From contig NZ_CP088930.1 of the NCBI RefSeq assembly GCF_027594825.1, positions 806,001 to 870,000 of the forward strand: 64,000 nt of DNA, read 5' to 3'. The DNA comes from Serratia liquefaciens. Lineage in GTDB: Bacteria > Pseudomonadota > Gammaproteobacteria > Enterobacterales > Enterobacteriaceae. A program made the position numbers and the translations under genes. The notes below the pieces were generated by a model. The model made no database searches, had not been told where the DNA came from, and saw only the letters and a program-made list of their open reading frames with translations. Positions 17,412 through 26,270 of the stretch are shown piece after piece (positions within the stretch are counted from its first letter, which is position 1; every line of letters starts with the position of its first letter).

Positions 17412-18365
17412 TCAAATCTGGTAATCGATCACCGTTTCCAGCTGTGAAGAGAACACTTTGTCTTTGATTTCCGTCAGTGACAGCGTCGGGTTGCAAAGCT
17501 GGATAAACTGCCAGGCATAGTTACGTTGTAACTGACTGCGTTTCAAGCCTAACCACACGGTATTGGGTTCGAACAGATGCTCGGCGTTAAGGCTGACCAG
17601 CCCATGATCGCGCTCTTTCTCATACGACATGTCCGCCAGTACGCCGACCCCCAACCCCAGCTCGACATAGGTTTTTATTACGTCGGAATCCTGCGCGCTT
17701 AAGGCAATGTCCGGCGTCAGCCCGGCGGCTTTGAAGGCGCTATCCAGCCGCGAGCGGCCGGTAATGCCCTGGCGATAGGTTATCAGCGGCAAGGTACTGA
17801 GCATTTCCAGCGTCACCTGCGGTTGCCGGGTCAGTTCGTGTCCTTCCGGCACCAGGATGGTGTGATGCCAGCGGTAGTAAGGGAACGCCGCAAGAGATTC
17901 ATCGCTCATCAGCTGTTCACTGGCAATGCCGATATCGGCTTCGCCGGAGGCCAGCATCGCGACGATTTCTTCGGGGCTGCCCTGGTTCAGCACTACCCTT
18001 ACCCGCGGGTACAGTGCACGAAACTCCTTGATCACCCCCGGCAGGCTGTAGCGCGCCTGCGTATGGGTGGTCGCAATATGCAGCTGGCCGGTGTCGTTGC
18101 TGCTGAACACATCCGCCAGTCGACGGATATTATTGGCATCATTCAGGATGCGCTCCGCCACCACCAACAGCTCTTTTCCCGGTTCGGTCATGCCCAATAA
18201 ACGCTTGCCGCGGCGGATAAATATCTCAATGCCCAGCTCTTCTTCCAGTTCCCGAATATGGCGACTGACCCCAGACTGCGAGGTAAATAAAGTATTGGCC
18301 ACCTCGGTCAGGTTGTAGTTGCAACGCGCCGATTCCCGAATAATTTTTAATTGTTGAAAGTTCAT
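17412..18365 (-). CDS. cbl: LysR-type regulator Cbl
   Basis: A 317-residue CysB-like LysR regulator. The N-terminal helix-turn-helix reads MNFQQLKIIRESARCNYNLT...SQSGVSRHIRELEEELG, very typical of CysB/Cbl, and the effector domain follows (ATTHTQARYSLP, PEEIVAMLASGEADIGIA). Cbl activates genes for taurine and sulfonate use during sulfate limitation. CysB is closely similar, but CysB usually lies near topA/acnA and the C-terminal end here fits Cbl better. In enterics cbl often neighbours nitrogen-control genes; here nas lies upstream, with an orphan pair between. Confidence 0.82.
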   Translation of the reverse strand: MNFQQLKIIRESARCNYNLTEVANTLFTSQSGVSRHIRELEEELGIEIFIRRGKRLLGMTEPGKELLVVAERILNDANNIRRLADVFSSNDTGQLHIATTHTQARYSLPGVIKEFRALYPRVRVVLNQGSPEEIVAMLASGEADIGIASEQLMSDESLAAFPYYRWHHTILVPEGHELTRQPQVTLEMLSTLPLITYRQGITGRSRLDSAFKAAGLTPDIALSAQDSDVIKTYVELGLGVGVLADMSYEKERDHGLVSLNAEHLFEPNTVWLGLKRSQLQRNYAWQFIQLCNPTLSLTEIKDKVFSSQLETVIDYQI

Positions 18366-18618
18366 CCACTCCCCCCTGTCGAACTAAATTGTTAACATCA
18401 GTGATACGGAGTCTGACGTAAGGGGACAAATAAGAAATAACCTTTAGTTATGCATTTTCATGCTAAGTGAATTTTTCAACGTTGCAAATTAGCTGTTTTT
18501 TAATCTTAAATTATCGAATAGCTTTAAAATTAACAACATAGATATCCACTTTTAAAATGTGGATTAAATGCTTATGCTAAATAAAGTTATTAAATATAGG
18601 CATTAGATATATAAACAA
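18366..18618. other. A+T-rich intergenic region upstream of cbl
   Basis: About 250 bases, strongly A+T-rich, between cbl and the chaC terminator. It should hold the cbl promoter on the minus strand. I see no coding frame and no operator that I can name with confidence. Confidence 0.5.
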
Positions 18619-18643
18619 AAAAGGCTCAGCAAGCTGAGCCTTT
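18619..18643 (-). terminator. terminator of chaC
   Basis: On the minus strand AAAGGCTCAGC pairs with GCTGAGCCTTT and a T-run follows: a strong intrinsic terminator 23 bases past the chaC stop. Confidence 0.9.
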
Positions 18644-18665
18644 CGAAAGCGTCATATGAGCGGGA

Positions 18666-19361
18666 TCAGGCGGTGGCTTCTCCGCCGATAGGGCCGGAGG
18701 TATTCTGCTGCAGCCATTGCTGCACGTAGCTGACCAAATCGCCAATGCAGTCGTCCTGCATGCCGTGATTTTTCAGCTCATTATCCAGCGAGAACAGGTA
18801 CTGAGCGTTTGTCCCCAGCGGCCCGCTGGCGCTGGCGATCAACGGGGCTATCACCTGATGGCTGGTATCTTCTTCAAACAGCGGGTGCTGCGGGTTCATG
18901 ACAAACACCAGCGCGGTCACCACTTCGCCGTCTGCCAATGTGAGATCGCACCAGGTCGGCAAATAACAGCCGGTGACCATTTCGCGTTTCCACAGCAGTT
19001 CCAGCTCTTCGCGCAGCTTGGCTTCCGGCAGGCGAAACGCCAGGCCGGTGGTATGGCCGCCCTCTTTCAGCGCCAGCATCCGCCCCGGCTGGTGCAAGGT
19101 ACCGCGACCGGCGGTAAGCCGCAAACAGAAGGCGCGGTGCCAGCCTTGCAGCGTGGCCGGCCGCACCTCTTCGGATTCAAACACCGGGTTCCACATCAGT
19201 GAACCGTAGCCGAAGACCCACACCGGGCTGTTATCCGGCCGACGGGATAAAGTACAATCCAACGAGGCCGCCCGCTGCTCTGATGTCAGTAACAGCGACT
19301 CCTCAATGGTGCCGAATGCAGTTTTGCAATCCGCATTTTGCAGAAAATCTCGCGTTAACAC
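18666..19361 (-). CDS. chaC: glutathione-specific gamma-glutamylcyclotransferase ChaC
   Basis: A 231-residue cytoplasmic enzyme that cleaves glutathione to 5-oxoproline and Cys-Gly. The family motif VFGYGSLMWNP (substrate-binding YGSL) lies near residue 50, and a glutamate-bearing stretch (LREELELLWKREM) follows, as in ChaC. The start is GTG at 19361, preceded by GGGAGG eight bases upstream. In E. coli chaC sits with chaA and chaB; here chaA is nearby on the other strand, but a reductase gene lies between and I see no chaB. Confidence 0.9.
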   Translation of the reverse strand: MLTRDFLQNADCKTAFGTIEESLLLTSEQRAASLDCTLSRRPDNSPVWVFGYGSLMWNPVFESEEVRPATLQGWHRAFCLRLTAGRGTLHQPGRMLALKEGGHTTGLAFRLPEAKLREELELLWKREMVTGCYLPTWCDLTLADGEVVTALVFVMNPQHPLFEEDTSHQVIAPLIASASGPLGTNAQYLFSLDNELKNHGMQDDCIGDLVSYVQQWLQQNTSGPIGGEATA

Positions 19362-19615
19362 CTTAACAACCTCCCGGGAATAGGATTGCCCTTACTCCCT
19401 CGCCACTGTTCAGTCTTATTTATTAAGTGCGGATTTATATTAATACAATAACCTGCCCGCGATAATAATGACCTTATTCTTTTCTCAGTAAGCAATCAAG
19501 TTTCAAAAGAGCTTAAAAGTGAAAAAGTATTTGTACTCAGCAGCAATAATATTAATTGCCTGAGCATAGGAGCGGATTTCATGATTTCCCGACGCACAAA
19601 AGCGCCGGGGGAACC

Positions 19616-19708
19616 TTACTTTTTGTGCCAGCGGTCGTCGTCACCTTTGCGGTAGCTTTGCTTCACCGCCGTCTCAATTAGCAAACAATTCTCATTATCA
19701 CATGGCAT
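19616..19708 (-). CDS. possible 30-aa ORF divergent from the siderophore reductase gene
   Basis: ATG at 19708 is preceded by GAGGAG with ideal spacing and opens a 30-codon frame ending TAA, rich in Lys, Asp and Arg at the C-terminus (GDDDRWHKK). A C+G-rich hairpin without a T-run follows. However, its ribosome-binding site is also the complement of the -10 element of the opposite gene, so chance is possible. No family recognised. Confidence 0.3.
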   Translation of the reverse strand: MPCDNENCLLIETAVKQSYRKGDDDRWHKK

Positions 19709-19716
19709 GTTATACT
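19681..19716 (+). promoter_or_regulatory. Fur box and promoter of the yqjH-like gene
   Basis: The 19 bases at 19681-19699 match the Fur consensus at 13 positions, with a perfect right half TCATTATC. A -10-like TATACT stands at 19711-19716, so Fur would cover the -35 region and repress the gene when iron is plentiful. The Shine-Dalgarno AAGGAG follows at about 19733. Confidence 0.7.
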
Positions 19717-19745
19717 CCTCGCCAAACGAACATAAGGAGAACCCC

Positions 19746-20564
19746 GTGACTACCGAAGCCCCACGCTCACGCGCACCCTACCTGATTGCTGTCAGCGCGA
19801 TTCGCGATGTTACCCCGCACCTGCGCCGCATCACCTTCACCGCCCCTGACCTGCGTTATTACCCGGCAAACGCCGCCGCCGCGCACATCAAGGTTTTCCT
19901 GCCGCTTGAAGGCCAGACGCAGCCGGACCTGCCGACGCTGACCGAAAATGGCCCTCGCTGGGCGGCCGATGCGGTACGCCCGATTGTCCGCACCTATTCG
20001 ATTCGCGCAGTACGTCCAGAGTTGGCGGAAATCGACATTGAATTCGCCATTCACGATCACAGCGGCCCGGCGGTTAACTTTGCGCGCTCGGCAAAAGCAG
20101 GCGATAAAATCGGCATCAGCAACCCCGGCGGCCCTAAACCTATGCTGCCAGAGGCCGATTTCTACTGCCTGGCCGGCGATCCTTCCTCTTTGCCCGCGCT
20201 GGCGGCCTTGCTGGAAGGCTTACCTGCGCGCAGCGAAGGCCATGCCTTTATCCGCGTCGACACTGCGGCTGACGTTATCGATCTGAAAAAACCGGCAGGC
20301 TTCGAACTGAGCTGGATTATCGGCGGCACCGAAAAAACCGCCGAGTTGGTGACGCAATTTTGTTCATTGCCGTTGCCACAGGCAGAAATTCAGTATTGGC
20401 TGGCCGGGGAAGATCGTTTGGTGGTAGATCTGCGCCGTTACCTGCGCCGCGAGCGCCAATGTGACCGTAATCAGCTTTATGCTGTCCCTTACTGGCGTGA
20501 GGGGCTAAACGAAGAGGGTTATCATAATAAACGGCATGAAATCATGGATAATATTGATGACTAA
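19746..20564 (+). CDS. yqjH: siderophore-interacting FAD-binding ferric reductase (ViuB/YqjH family)
   Basis: A 272-residue cytoplasmic protein of the siderophore-interacting family, which releases iron from imported ferric siderophores by NAD(P)H-dependent reduction. Visible family marks are the FAD-binding strand motif RTYSIRAVRPELAEIDIEFAIHD, the NAD(P)-binding-like segment YCLAGDPSSLPAL, and the C-terminal WLAGEDRLVVDLRRYLRRE. The start is GTG 19746 with AAGGAG just upstream; an in-frame ATG at 19707 precedes the Shine-Dalgarno and overlaps the promoter. A Fur box supports iron regulation. The exact orthologue name is less certain than the family. Confidence 0.85.
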   Translation: MTTEAPRSRAPYLIAVSAIRDVTPHLRRITFTAPDLRYYPANAAAAHIKVFLPLEGQTQPDLPTLTENGPRWAADAVRPIVRTYSIRAVRPELAEIDIEFAIHDHSGPAVNFARSAKAGDKIGISNPGGPKPMLPEADFYCLAGDPSSLPALAALLEGLPARSEGHAFIRVDTAADVIDLKKPAGFELSWIIGGTEKTAELVTQFCSLPLPQAEIQYWLAGEDRLVVDLRRYLRRERQCDRNQLYAVPYWREGLNEEGYHNKRHEIMDNIDD

Positions 20565-20583
20565 AGGGGGATTTCCCCCTTAT
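20563..20583 (+). terminator. weak terminator after the yqjH-like gene
   Basis: GGGGG and CCCCC pair around ATTT, then TTATTA. It begins at the stop codon. Confidence 0.55.
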
Positions 20584-20666
20584 TAATCAAGCAATGCAGT
20601 TACAAACTGCAATTTATGTGCCGTTAGTGAAGAAAATTCATTTCACTACGTAAAAGTAAGTAAATA

Positions 20667-20692
20667 AAACCGCATCCGATGCGGTTTTTTTG
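20667..20692 (+). terminator. intrinsic terminator upstream of chaA
   Basis: AACCGCATC pairs with GATGCGGTT, with A-run before and seven Ts after; it can work in both directions. Confidence 0.85.
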
Positions 20693-20879
20693 TTAACCTA
20701 GTCACACAAAGCAAGCATTTGCTTTTGCAAGTAAAACAACATCACATCATTCCCCGGCACACGCCAGCCGGTGTATCCTATTATTATTAAATTATAAATA
20801 CATTCTGGATGCGCATAATTGCCCTTAACGGCAGTCAGCGATGACGGGACCACGCTGTTTGAGAAGGAGTACCATCGAA

Positions 20880-21980
20880 ATGAAGTCGCAAAACGATCCT
20901 GGCCGATCCAAATCCCGCCACACTGAGTACTCACTGCTTTTCCCCATCGCCGCCCTGGTGGTGTTGAACCTGTGGGGCAGTACCAGCAATTTCTCGCTGA
21001 TCGTCGGCATTAACATCATTGCCCTGGTCGGTATTCTCAGCAGCGCGTTCAGCGTTGTGCGCCACGCCGACGTGCTGGCTCACCGTCTGGGTGAACCCTA
21101 TGGCTCGCTGATCCTCAGCCTGTCGGTAGTGATCCTGGAAGTGAGCCTGATTTCTGCGCTGATGGCCACCGGCGACGCCGCACCGGCACTGATGCGCGAC
21201 ACGCTTTACTCCATCATTATGATTGTCAGCGCCGGTCTGGTGGGCTTCGCCTTATTGCTGGGCGGTCGCAAATTCGCCACCCAATACGTCAATCTGGGCG
21301 GCATTAAACAGTATCTGATGGCGATTTTCCCGCTGGCAGTGATCGTACTGGTGTTCCCAAGTGCGCTGCCGGGCGGCAACTTCAGCACCGGGCAGGCGCT
21401 GCTGGTCGCGGTGATTTCCGCCGCCATGTACGGCGTGTTCCTGGTGATCCAGACCAAAACCCACCAAAGCCTGTTTGTCTACGAGCACGAAGATGACGAC
21501 GGTGACCCGCACCACGGCAAGCCTTCTTCGCACAGCAGTGCCTGGCATGCCGGCTGGCTGGTGGTGCATTTGATTGCGGTGATCGCCGTGACCAAGTTCA
21601 ACGCCAACCCGTTGGAAGGTTTGCTGACCAAGGTGAATGCCCCTGCGCAGTTTACCGGCTTCCTGGTCGCGCTGTTGATCCTGTCGCCAGAAGGCCTGGG
21701 GGCATTGCGTGCGGTGTTGAACAATCAGGTTCAGCGTGCGATGAACCTGTTCTTCGGCTCGGTACTGGCCACCATCTCCCTGACGGTGCCGGCGGTAACC
21801 ATCATCGCCACCCTGACCGGGCAAACGCTGATCTTCGGCCTGCAGACGCCGCATATCGTCGTGATGCTGACCGTGTTGCTGCTGTGCCAGCTGTCGTTCT
21901 CTACCGGCAGAACCAACGTGCTGAACGGCACCGCGCACCTGGCGCTGTTTGCCGCCTACATGATGACCATTTTTGCCTGA
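20880..21980 (+). CDS. chaA: Ca2+/Na+:H+ antiporter ChaA
   Basis: A 366-residue inner-membrane antiporter, the same length as E. coli ChaA, which exports calcium, sodium and potassium in exchange for protons at high pH. It has about eleven hydrophobic segments and two related cation-binding repeats; the first contains LILSLSVVILEVSLI and the second LLILSPEGLGALRAVLNNQVQRA, each with a conserved glutamate. An acidic, histidine-rich loop (HEDDDGDPHHGK) separates the halves. ATG 20880 is preceded by AAGGAG ten bases upstream; an earlier in-frame ATG at 20841 lies before this site and is rejected. Confidence 0.93.
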   Translation: MKSQNDPGRSKSRHTEYSLLFPIAALVVLNLWGSTSNFSLIVGINIIALVGILSSAFSVVRHADVLAHRLGEPYGSLILSLSVVILEVSLISALMATGDAAPALMRDTLYSIIMIVSAGLVGFALLLGGRKFATQYVNLGGIKQYLMAIFPLAVIVLVFPSALPGGNFSTGQALLVAVISAAMYGVFLVIQTKTHQSLFVYEHEDDDGDPHHGKPSSHSSAWHAGWLVVHLIAVIAVTKFNANPLEGLLTKVNAPAQFTGFLVALLILSPEGLGALRAVLNNQVQRAMNLFFGSVLATISLTVPAVTIIATLTGQTLIFGLQTPHIVVMLTVLLLCQLSFSTGRTNVLNGTAHLALFAAYMMTIFA

Positions 21981-21986
21981 TTAGCT

Positions 21987-22015
21987 GGAGGGCGCTTTCA
22001 CAGCGCCCTCCCTCT
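21987..22015. terminator. bidirectional terminator between chaA and lpxO
   Basis: GGAGGGCGCT pairs with AGCGCCCTCC around a five-base loop; CTCTTT follows on the plus side. It lies between two converging genes. Confidence 0.75.
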
Positions 22016-22918
22016 TTACAGGGCGAAAAAGATACCCGCCGCGATACCGCCAAACAAAATCCATTTAATGATGTAGTACCCTGTTCGATTCCACGCCTTC
22101 AGCCGTTTCCCCACTTTGCGTACCGCATAGATATACTTGAACAACTTGTTGACGCCACCGGTGCGATCGCCCTCTTCATTGGGTGCGGTGGCCGCGCTCA
22201 TCAGGTTGCGCCCCAGCCAGTGGTTAATGCCCTGTGCCCAACGAAAACGCATCGGCCGCTCAATATCGCAAAACAGAATCAACCGGTTCTGCCCACTCTG
22301 GTTTTCGGCGTAATGCAGGTAGGTTTCGTCGAACATCACCGCCTCACCATCGCGCCAGCTGTAGCGTTCGCCGTCCACTTCGATAAAGCAACGGTCGTCA
22401 TTCGGTGTGATCAGCCCCAAATGGTAACGCAGTGAACCAGCATAGGGATCGCGGTGGCGTGGCAGGCGGCTGCCATCCGGCAGTTCGGCAAACATCGCCG
22501 CCTTCACCGAAGGCAGACTGCGCAACAGTGCGGTAGTCTGCGGACACAGGTTCATCGCCGACGGGTGGTTGTCTTCATACCATTTCAAATAGAAACGCTT
22601 CCAGCCGGTTTTGAAGAACGAATTGAAACCGGCGTCATTAAATTGATCCGAGGCTTTAATCTGCTGGATCGCCATCAACTGCCGGCCTTCATCGCGAATG
22701 CTTTGCCAGTTATCCCGCAGTGCCTGCAATTCCGGGAATTGCTCCGGCTGCAGATAGGGCGTGGTCGGCACGCGTGAAAACAGATACATGAAAACGTTCA
22801 GCGGAGCGGTAAATGTGGAATGATCGGAGAGTTGTCGCCAGAAGGTGTAACGCACCCGCCCACGATAATGGACATACACAACGCATAAAATAAATAGGAG
22901 TAAAATAATGTATTTCAT
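22016..22918 (-). CDS. lpxO: lipid A 2-hydroxylase LpxO
   Basis: A 300-residue Fe(II)/2-oxoglutarate dioxygenase of the aspartyl/asparaginyl hydroxylase family, close in length to Salmonella LpxO (302). One N-terminal transmembrane helix (MKYIILLLFILCVVYVHY) and a hydrophobic C-terminal end flank the catalytic domain. The iron ligands are seen as H155-x-D157 in RHRDPY and His202 in TYLHYAEN; RLIL then precedes the likely 2-oxoglutarate arginine. It adds a 2-hydroxyl to the 3'-secondary acyl chain of lipid A at the inner membrane. No operon partner is visible. Confidence 0.88.
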   Translation of the reverse strand: MKYIILLLFILCVVYVHYRGRVRYTFWRQLSDHSTFTAPLNVFMYLFSRVPTTPYLQPEQFPELQALRDNWQSIRDEGRQLMAIQQIKASDQFNDAGFNSFFKTGWKRFYLKWYEDNHPSAMNLCPQTTALLRSLPSVKAAMFAELPDGSRLPRHRDPYAGSLRYHLGLITPNDDRCFIEVDGERYSWRDGEAVMFDETYLHYAENQSGQNRLILFCDIERPMRFRWAQGINHWLGRNLMSAATAPNEEGDRTGGVNKLFKYIYAVRKVGKRLKAWNRTGYYIIKWILFGGIAAGIFFAL

Positions 22919-23376
22919 GATTGAACCGCATTGAAGATCCCAATACCTTGCACGCCCATCCGGCGTGCACCCCAGATATTTCCTTTAGGCGAATAAGCCG
23001 CTGCGCCTGTCTGGAACACCCCTAAGCATTAACGCTAAACCAACAAAAATCTATACAAAAAACCACAATAGTTTACACAAAGGCTAAACAAGCCGGCGTT
23101 ACCGCTGGCCATTGGTCGATCTCTTGGTTTGCGCCCAAAGCCGGTGACTGTGGTCATCTTCCGGGTTAGATACGAGAGCCTTTGATTAAAAAAATAAGCG
23201 GGTATTTCAGGCATGGGTTATTAACGACATCCGTTATTCACTCCAGAATAATAAATGACTAATTTGATTTTGATCAGTGTGCGGCAATTCAACCATGATT
23301 AACTCAGGGAGCCTGATTCATCCCAAGGCAAGCAAACAAACAATAATAAAAACAAATAATACGTACGGAATACATC
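22919..23376. other. intergenic region lpxO / DMSO-reductase-like operon
   Basis: About 458 bases between divergent genes. It holds an FNR-like box near its right end and otherwise no coding frame that I would defend. Confidence 0.6.
23264..23277 (+). promoter_or_regulatory. FNR box upstream of the DMSO-reductase-like operon
   Basis: TTGATTTTGATCAG matches the FNR dyad TTGAT-N4-ATCAA at nine of ten positions, 100 bases before the first start codon. It predicts anaerobic activation. Cross-binding by CRP is possible but the match favours FNR. Confidence 0.72.
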
Positions 23377-25710
23377 ATGAAAAATATATCTGATATCAGA
23401 ATGAATCGCCGAACCTTGTTAAAAGGTCTTGGCGTGATTGGGCTGGCCAGCATATCGCCCTGCGTATTTTCTATGGCAATGGACAAGGGCAAACCCCTCC
23501 CTCGCGTGCGTCTCAAACTCAGTGACTACCAGACGTTTCGTTCAACCTGTGCGATGGAGTGTTTGCATTGTAATTTAACGGCTTATGTCTATCAGGGGGA
23601 GCTCAAAAAAATAGAAGCCAGCAAAGATTTTAACGTCAAATGCTGCCTGCGCGGCATCAGCCGGACCAAATGGGTTTATCACCAGCAGCGGGTTAAAACG
23701 CCTTTGCTTCGGGTGGGGGAAAAAGGTGAAGGGAAATTCAAACCCATATCCTGGGATGAAGCTCTCGATCTGGTTGAGCTTAATATTCGTAATACCCTTG
23801 CCAGTCACGGTAATAAAGGCCTGTTAATTTCAAGCCATGCCGGGAATATGGATTCCATTAAAAACGACATGGGGAAAGCTTTCTTTGATTACCTCGGCGG
23901 GGCGACAAAACGTTCCGGTTCTTTATGCTGTTCTGCGGTGACCGCCGCCATGATCCCGATGCTTGGCCTGCGCTATGCGGATATGCGCGACACTATTGCC
24001 GACAGCCACTACATTCTGTGCTGGGGCAATAATCCGGCCGTGACCATGCAGGCCTATTTCAAAGAGTACCTCAAGGCGCAGGAAAGAGGCGCGCGCCTGG
24101 TGGTGATCGATCCCCGCTTTAACGAAACCGCCGCCAAAGCCGATGAATGGATCCCTATCGTGCCCGGCACCGACACCGCCCTGGCATTGGGGATGATCAA
24201 AATCATCATTGATGAACAGCGCTACGACGCTGACTTCCTGCGGCAACACACCGGGGCGGTTTATCTGGTGAACCGTCAGCAAAAACAGCTGCGAGAAGAT
24301 CCGCAGGACAAAGAAAGCTATCTGGTGTACGACACCCTAAGCCGCCGTCTGGTGCGCCATGACACACCCGCCATCGTCCCGGCGCTGACCCAGGTCGAAT
24401 TGCCTGCCGATGCGGCTTATACCACGGTATTTGAACTGATCCGTCAGGAGTCGGCTCCCTGGAGCGTCGAGAAAGTGCAGGCGGAAACCGACATCCGGGC
24501 GGCCACCCTGCTGCGCCTGGCGCGTGAATATGCCAGCAATACACCTTCGATGATCGTACAGAACATGTCCGGCGCTCAGCGTACCGAATTCGGCACCTAC
24601 GTGGCGGCCAGCCAGTTTTATCTGGCGCTGCTGACCGGCAATATGGGCAAAGCCGGTGGCGGAGTCTGCGACGCGGGCGGCGCCAAACAAATGATGAAGT
24701 TCAGTCCGCCGCTGCCCCCGGCGCCCAACGTGCAAAAAATTCCGCCGATACCGGTCGCCAAAACCGGCGAGTGGATTGTCAACGATCGCCCTCACCCGAT
24801 TAACTTTTGGTGGATCATGACCATGGGCGCGCTGACCCAGTTGCCCAACACCAATATGGTGAAGAAGGCCCTGAAGAAGGTGCCGTTTGTCGTCGTGGCC
24901 GATAACCTGATGAGCTCCACCACGCTGTATGCCGATCTGGTGTTGCCGGTCACCACCATCTTTGAAGATCTCAGCCTGATGGCCGGCGTTCGCAGCCACT
25001 ATGTCCAACTGATGGAAAAAGCGGTAGAACCGGTGGCAGAGGCCAAACCGGATTACTGGATTTTTGCCCGACTGGCGGAGCGTTTCGGCTTCGGCGAGGT
25101 GTTTAACCAGCCGATCGAGCACTATATAGAAAACTGTCTGGTCGGAACCGGCCTCACTATCGAACAGCTGCGTAAAGGGCCGATTAAACCGGCGCCCACG
25201 CCCTGGATCCCGTTCGAAAAAGGTATTTTCCGCACGCCGACCAAAAAGGCCCACTTCTTTATCGAAGAGTGGCAGAAGAAAGATTTCCCACCGATTGTGA
25301 CCTATATGCAGGTGAAAGAGTCGCCGAAAGGCTCCCCGGAACTGGCGAGCCAATACCCCTTAATGGCCGTTCAACGCAAGCTGGCCCGCAGCATCCACTC
25401 CAGCCACGGGATGAATGAATGGATCCTCGAGGTGCAGCGCAATCAGCCTAACATCATGATCCACCCGGATGATGCTGCCAGCCGCCATATCAGGAACGGC
25501 GAATGGGCCATTGCTTTCAATCACCGTGGAGAACACCGGGCATTGGCCGTGGTGACGCGTCAAATCAAACGCGGCGTGGTGTGCCTGGATAATGGCTGGT
25601 GGGAACAGCAAGGAGGCAGCAGCAGCCACGTCACCAATGACCATGCGGAAGTTTTGGGCAACGGTCATTGCTGTAACAGCACCCTGGTTGACGTCCGGGC
25701 GGAGGCATAA
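23377..25710 (+). CDS. molybdopterin oxidoreductase catalytic subunit, DMSO reductase family
   Basis: A 777-residue precursor with a twin-arginine signal (MNRRTLLKGLGVIGLASIS), so it acts at the periplasmic face. The N-terminal [4Fe-4S] cysteines are Cys58, Cys62, Cys65 and Cys90; the CX3CX2C spacing differs from CX3CX3C in DmsA/YnfE. A candidate molybdenum ligand lies in RSGSLCCSAVTA near residue 186; whether Cys or Ser binds is unclear. The C-terminal domain is typical (VVTRQIKRGVVCLDNGWWEQQGG). With the FeS and anchor subunits it should reduce a terminal acceptor such as DMSO, another S- or N-oxide, or a sulfur compound; the substrate is unknown. Fewer similarities to TorA or NapA are apparent. 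Confidence 0.85.
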   Translation: MKNISDIRMNRRTLLKGLGVIGLASISPCVFSMAMDKGKPLPRVRLKLSDYQTFRSTCAMECLHCNLTAYVYQGELKKIEASKDFNVKCCLRGISRTKWVYHQQRVKTPLLRVGEKGEGKFKPISWDEALDLVELNIRNTLASHGNKGLLISSHAGNMDSIKNDMGKAFFDYLGGATKRSGSLCCSAVTAAMIPMLGLRYADMRDTIADSHYILCWGNNPAVTMQAYFKEYLKAQERGARLVVIDPRFNETAAKADEWIPIVPGTDTALALGMIKIIIDEQRYDADFLRQHTGAVYLVNRQQKQLREDPQDKESYLVYDTLSRRLVRHDTPAIVPALTQVELPADAAYTTVFELIRQESAPWSVEKVQAETDIRAATLLRLAREYASNTPSMIVQNMSGAQRTEFGTYVAASQFYLALLTGNMGKAGGGVCDAGGAKQMMKFSPPLPPAPNVQKIPPIPVAKTGEWIVNDRPHPINFWWIMTMGALTQLPNTNMVKKALKKVPFVVVADNLMSSTTLYADLVLPVTTIFEDLSLMAGVRSHYVQLMEKAVEPVAEAKPDYWIFARLAERFGFGEVFNQPIEHYIENCLVGTGLTIEQLRKGPIKPAPTPWIPFEKGIFRTPTKKAHFFIEEWQKKDFPPIVTYMQVKESPKGSPELASQYPLMAVQRKLARSIHSSHGMNEWILEVQRNQPNIMIHPDDAASRHIRNGEWAIAFNHRGEHRALAVVTRQIKRGVVCLDNGWWEQQGGSSSHVTNDHAEVLGNGHCCNSTLVDVRAEA

Positions 25711-25712
25711 TC

Positions 25713-26267
25713 ATGGTCAGACAATATGGATTTTTAGTCGATATGCGCGGCTGTTATGGCTGCAAAACCTGCTCGATGGCCTGCAAGTCTGAAAATGCCA
25801 CCCCGGCTGGCGTGTTGTGGCGGCGGGTCAGAGAATTTCACTTTGACGACCCGAACGCGATGGCGTTTATCTCGATGTCGTGCAACCACTGCGACGATCC
25901 GCAGTGCATGAAGGTATGCCCGGCGGATACCTACAGCAAGCGGCCTGACGGCATTGTCGTGCAAGATCATGACAAATGCATTGGTTGCCGAATGTGCATT
26001 ATGGCTTGCCCTTATAATGCGCCGGTGTTTGATCCCGTCGAAGGAAAAACCAGTAAGTGCAACCTTTGCGCTGAACGCCTGGATGAAGGGCTGCTGCCCC
26101 GCTGCGTCGCATCCTGCCCGGCCGGCGTGCTGCAGTTTGGCGATATTGACGAACTGCGCGCTCGCCACTCCGCTGACCTGACGCGTATCGAGACCCGCTA
26201 CTCGCTGCCGGACCATCGAATCAGTCAGCCCAATGTCGTCATTATTCCCGCCGGTGATAAGGAATAG
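25713..26267 (+). CDS. DmsB-like four-cluster ferredoxin subunit
   Basis: A 184-residue electron-transfer subunit starting one codon after the catalytic gene stop. Sixteen cysteines in four groups would hold four [4Fe-4S] clusters: CYGCKTCSMAC, CNHCDDPQCMKVCP, CIGCRMCIMACPYNAP and CNLCAERL...CVASCPAG. It passes electrons from the membrane anchor to the molybdenum subunit. At 184 residues it is a little shorter than DmsB (205). It has no signal peptide, so it is presumably exported as a complex with the Tat-tagged catalytic subunit. Confidence 0.92.
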   Translation: MVRQYGFLVDMRGCYGCKTCSMACKSENATPAGVLWRRVREFHFDDPNAMAFISMSCNHCDDPQCMKVCPADTYSKRPDGIVVQDHDKCIGCRMCIMACPYNAPVFDPVEGKTSKCNLCAERLDEGLLPRCVASCPAGVLQFGDIDELRARHSADLTRIETRYSLPDHRISQPNVVIIPAGDKE

Positions 26268-26270
26268 CCC

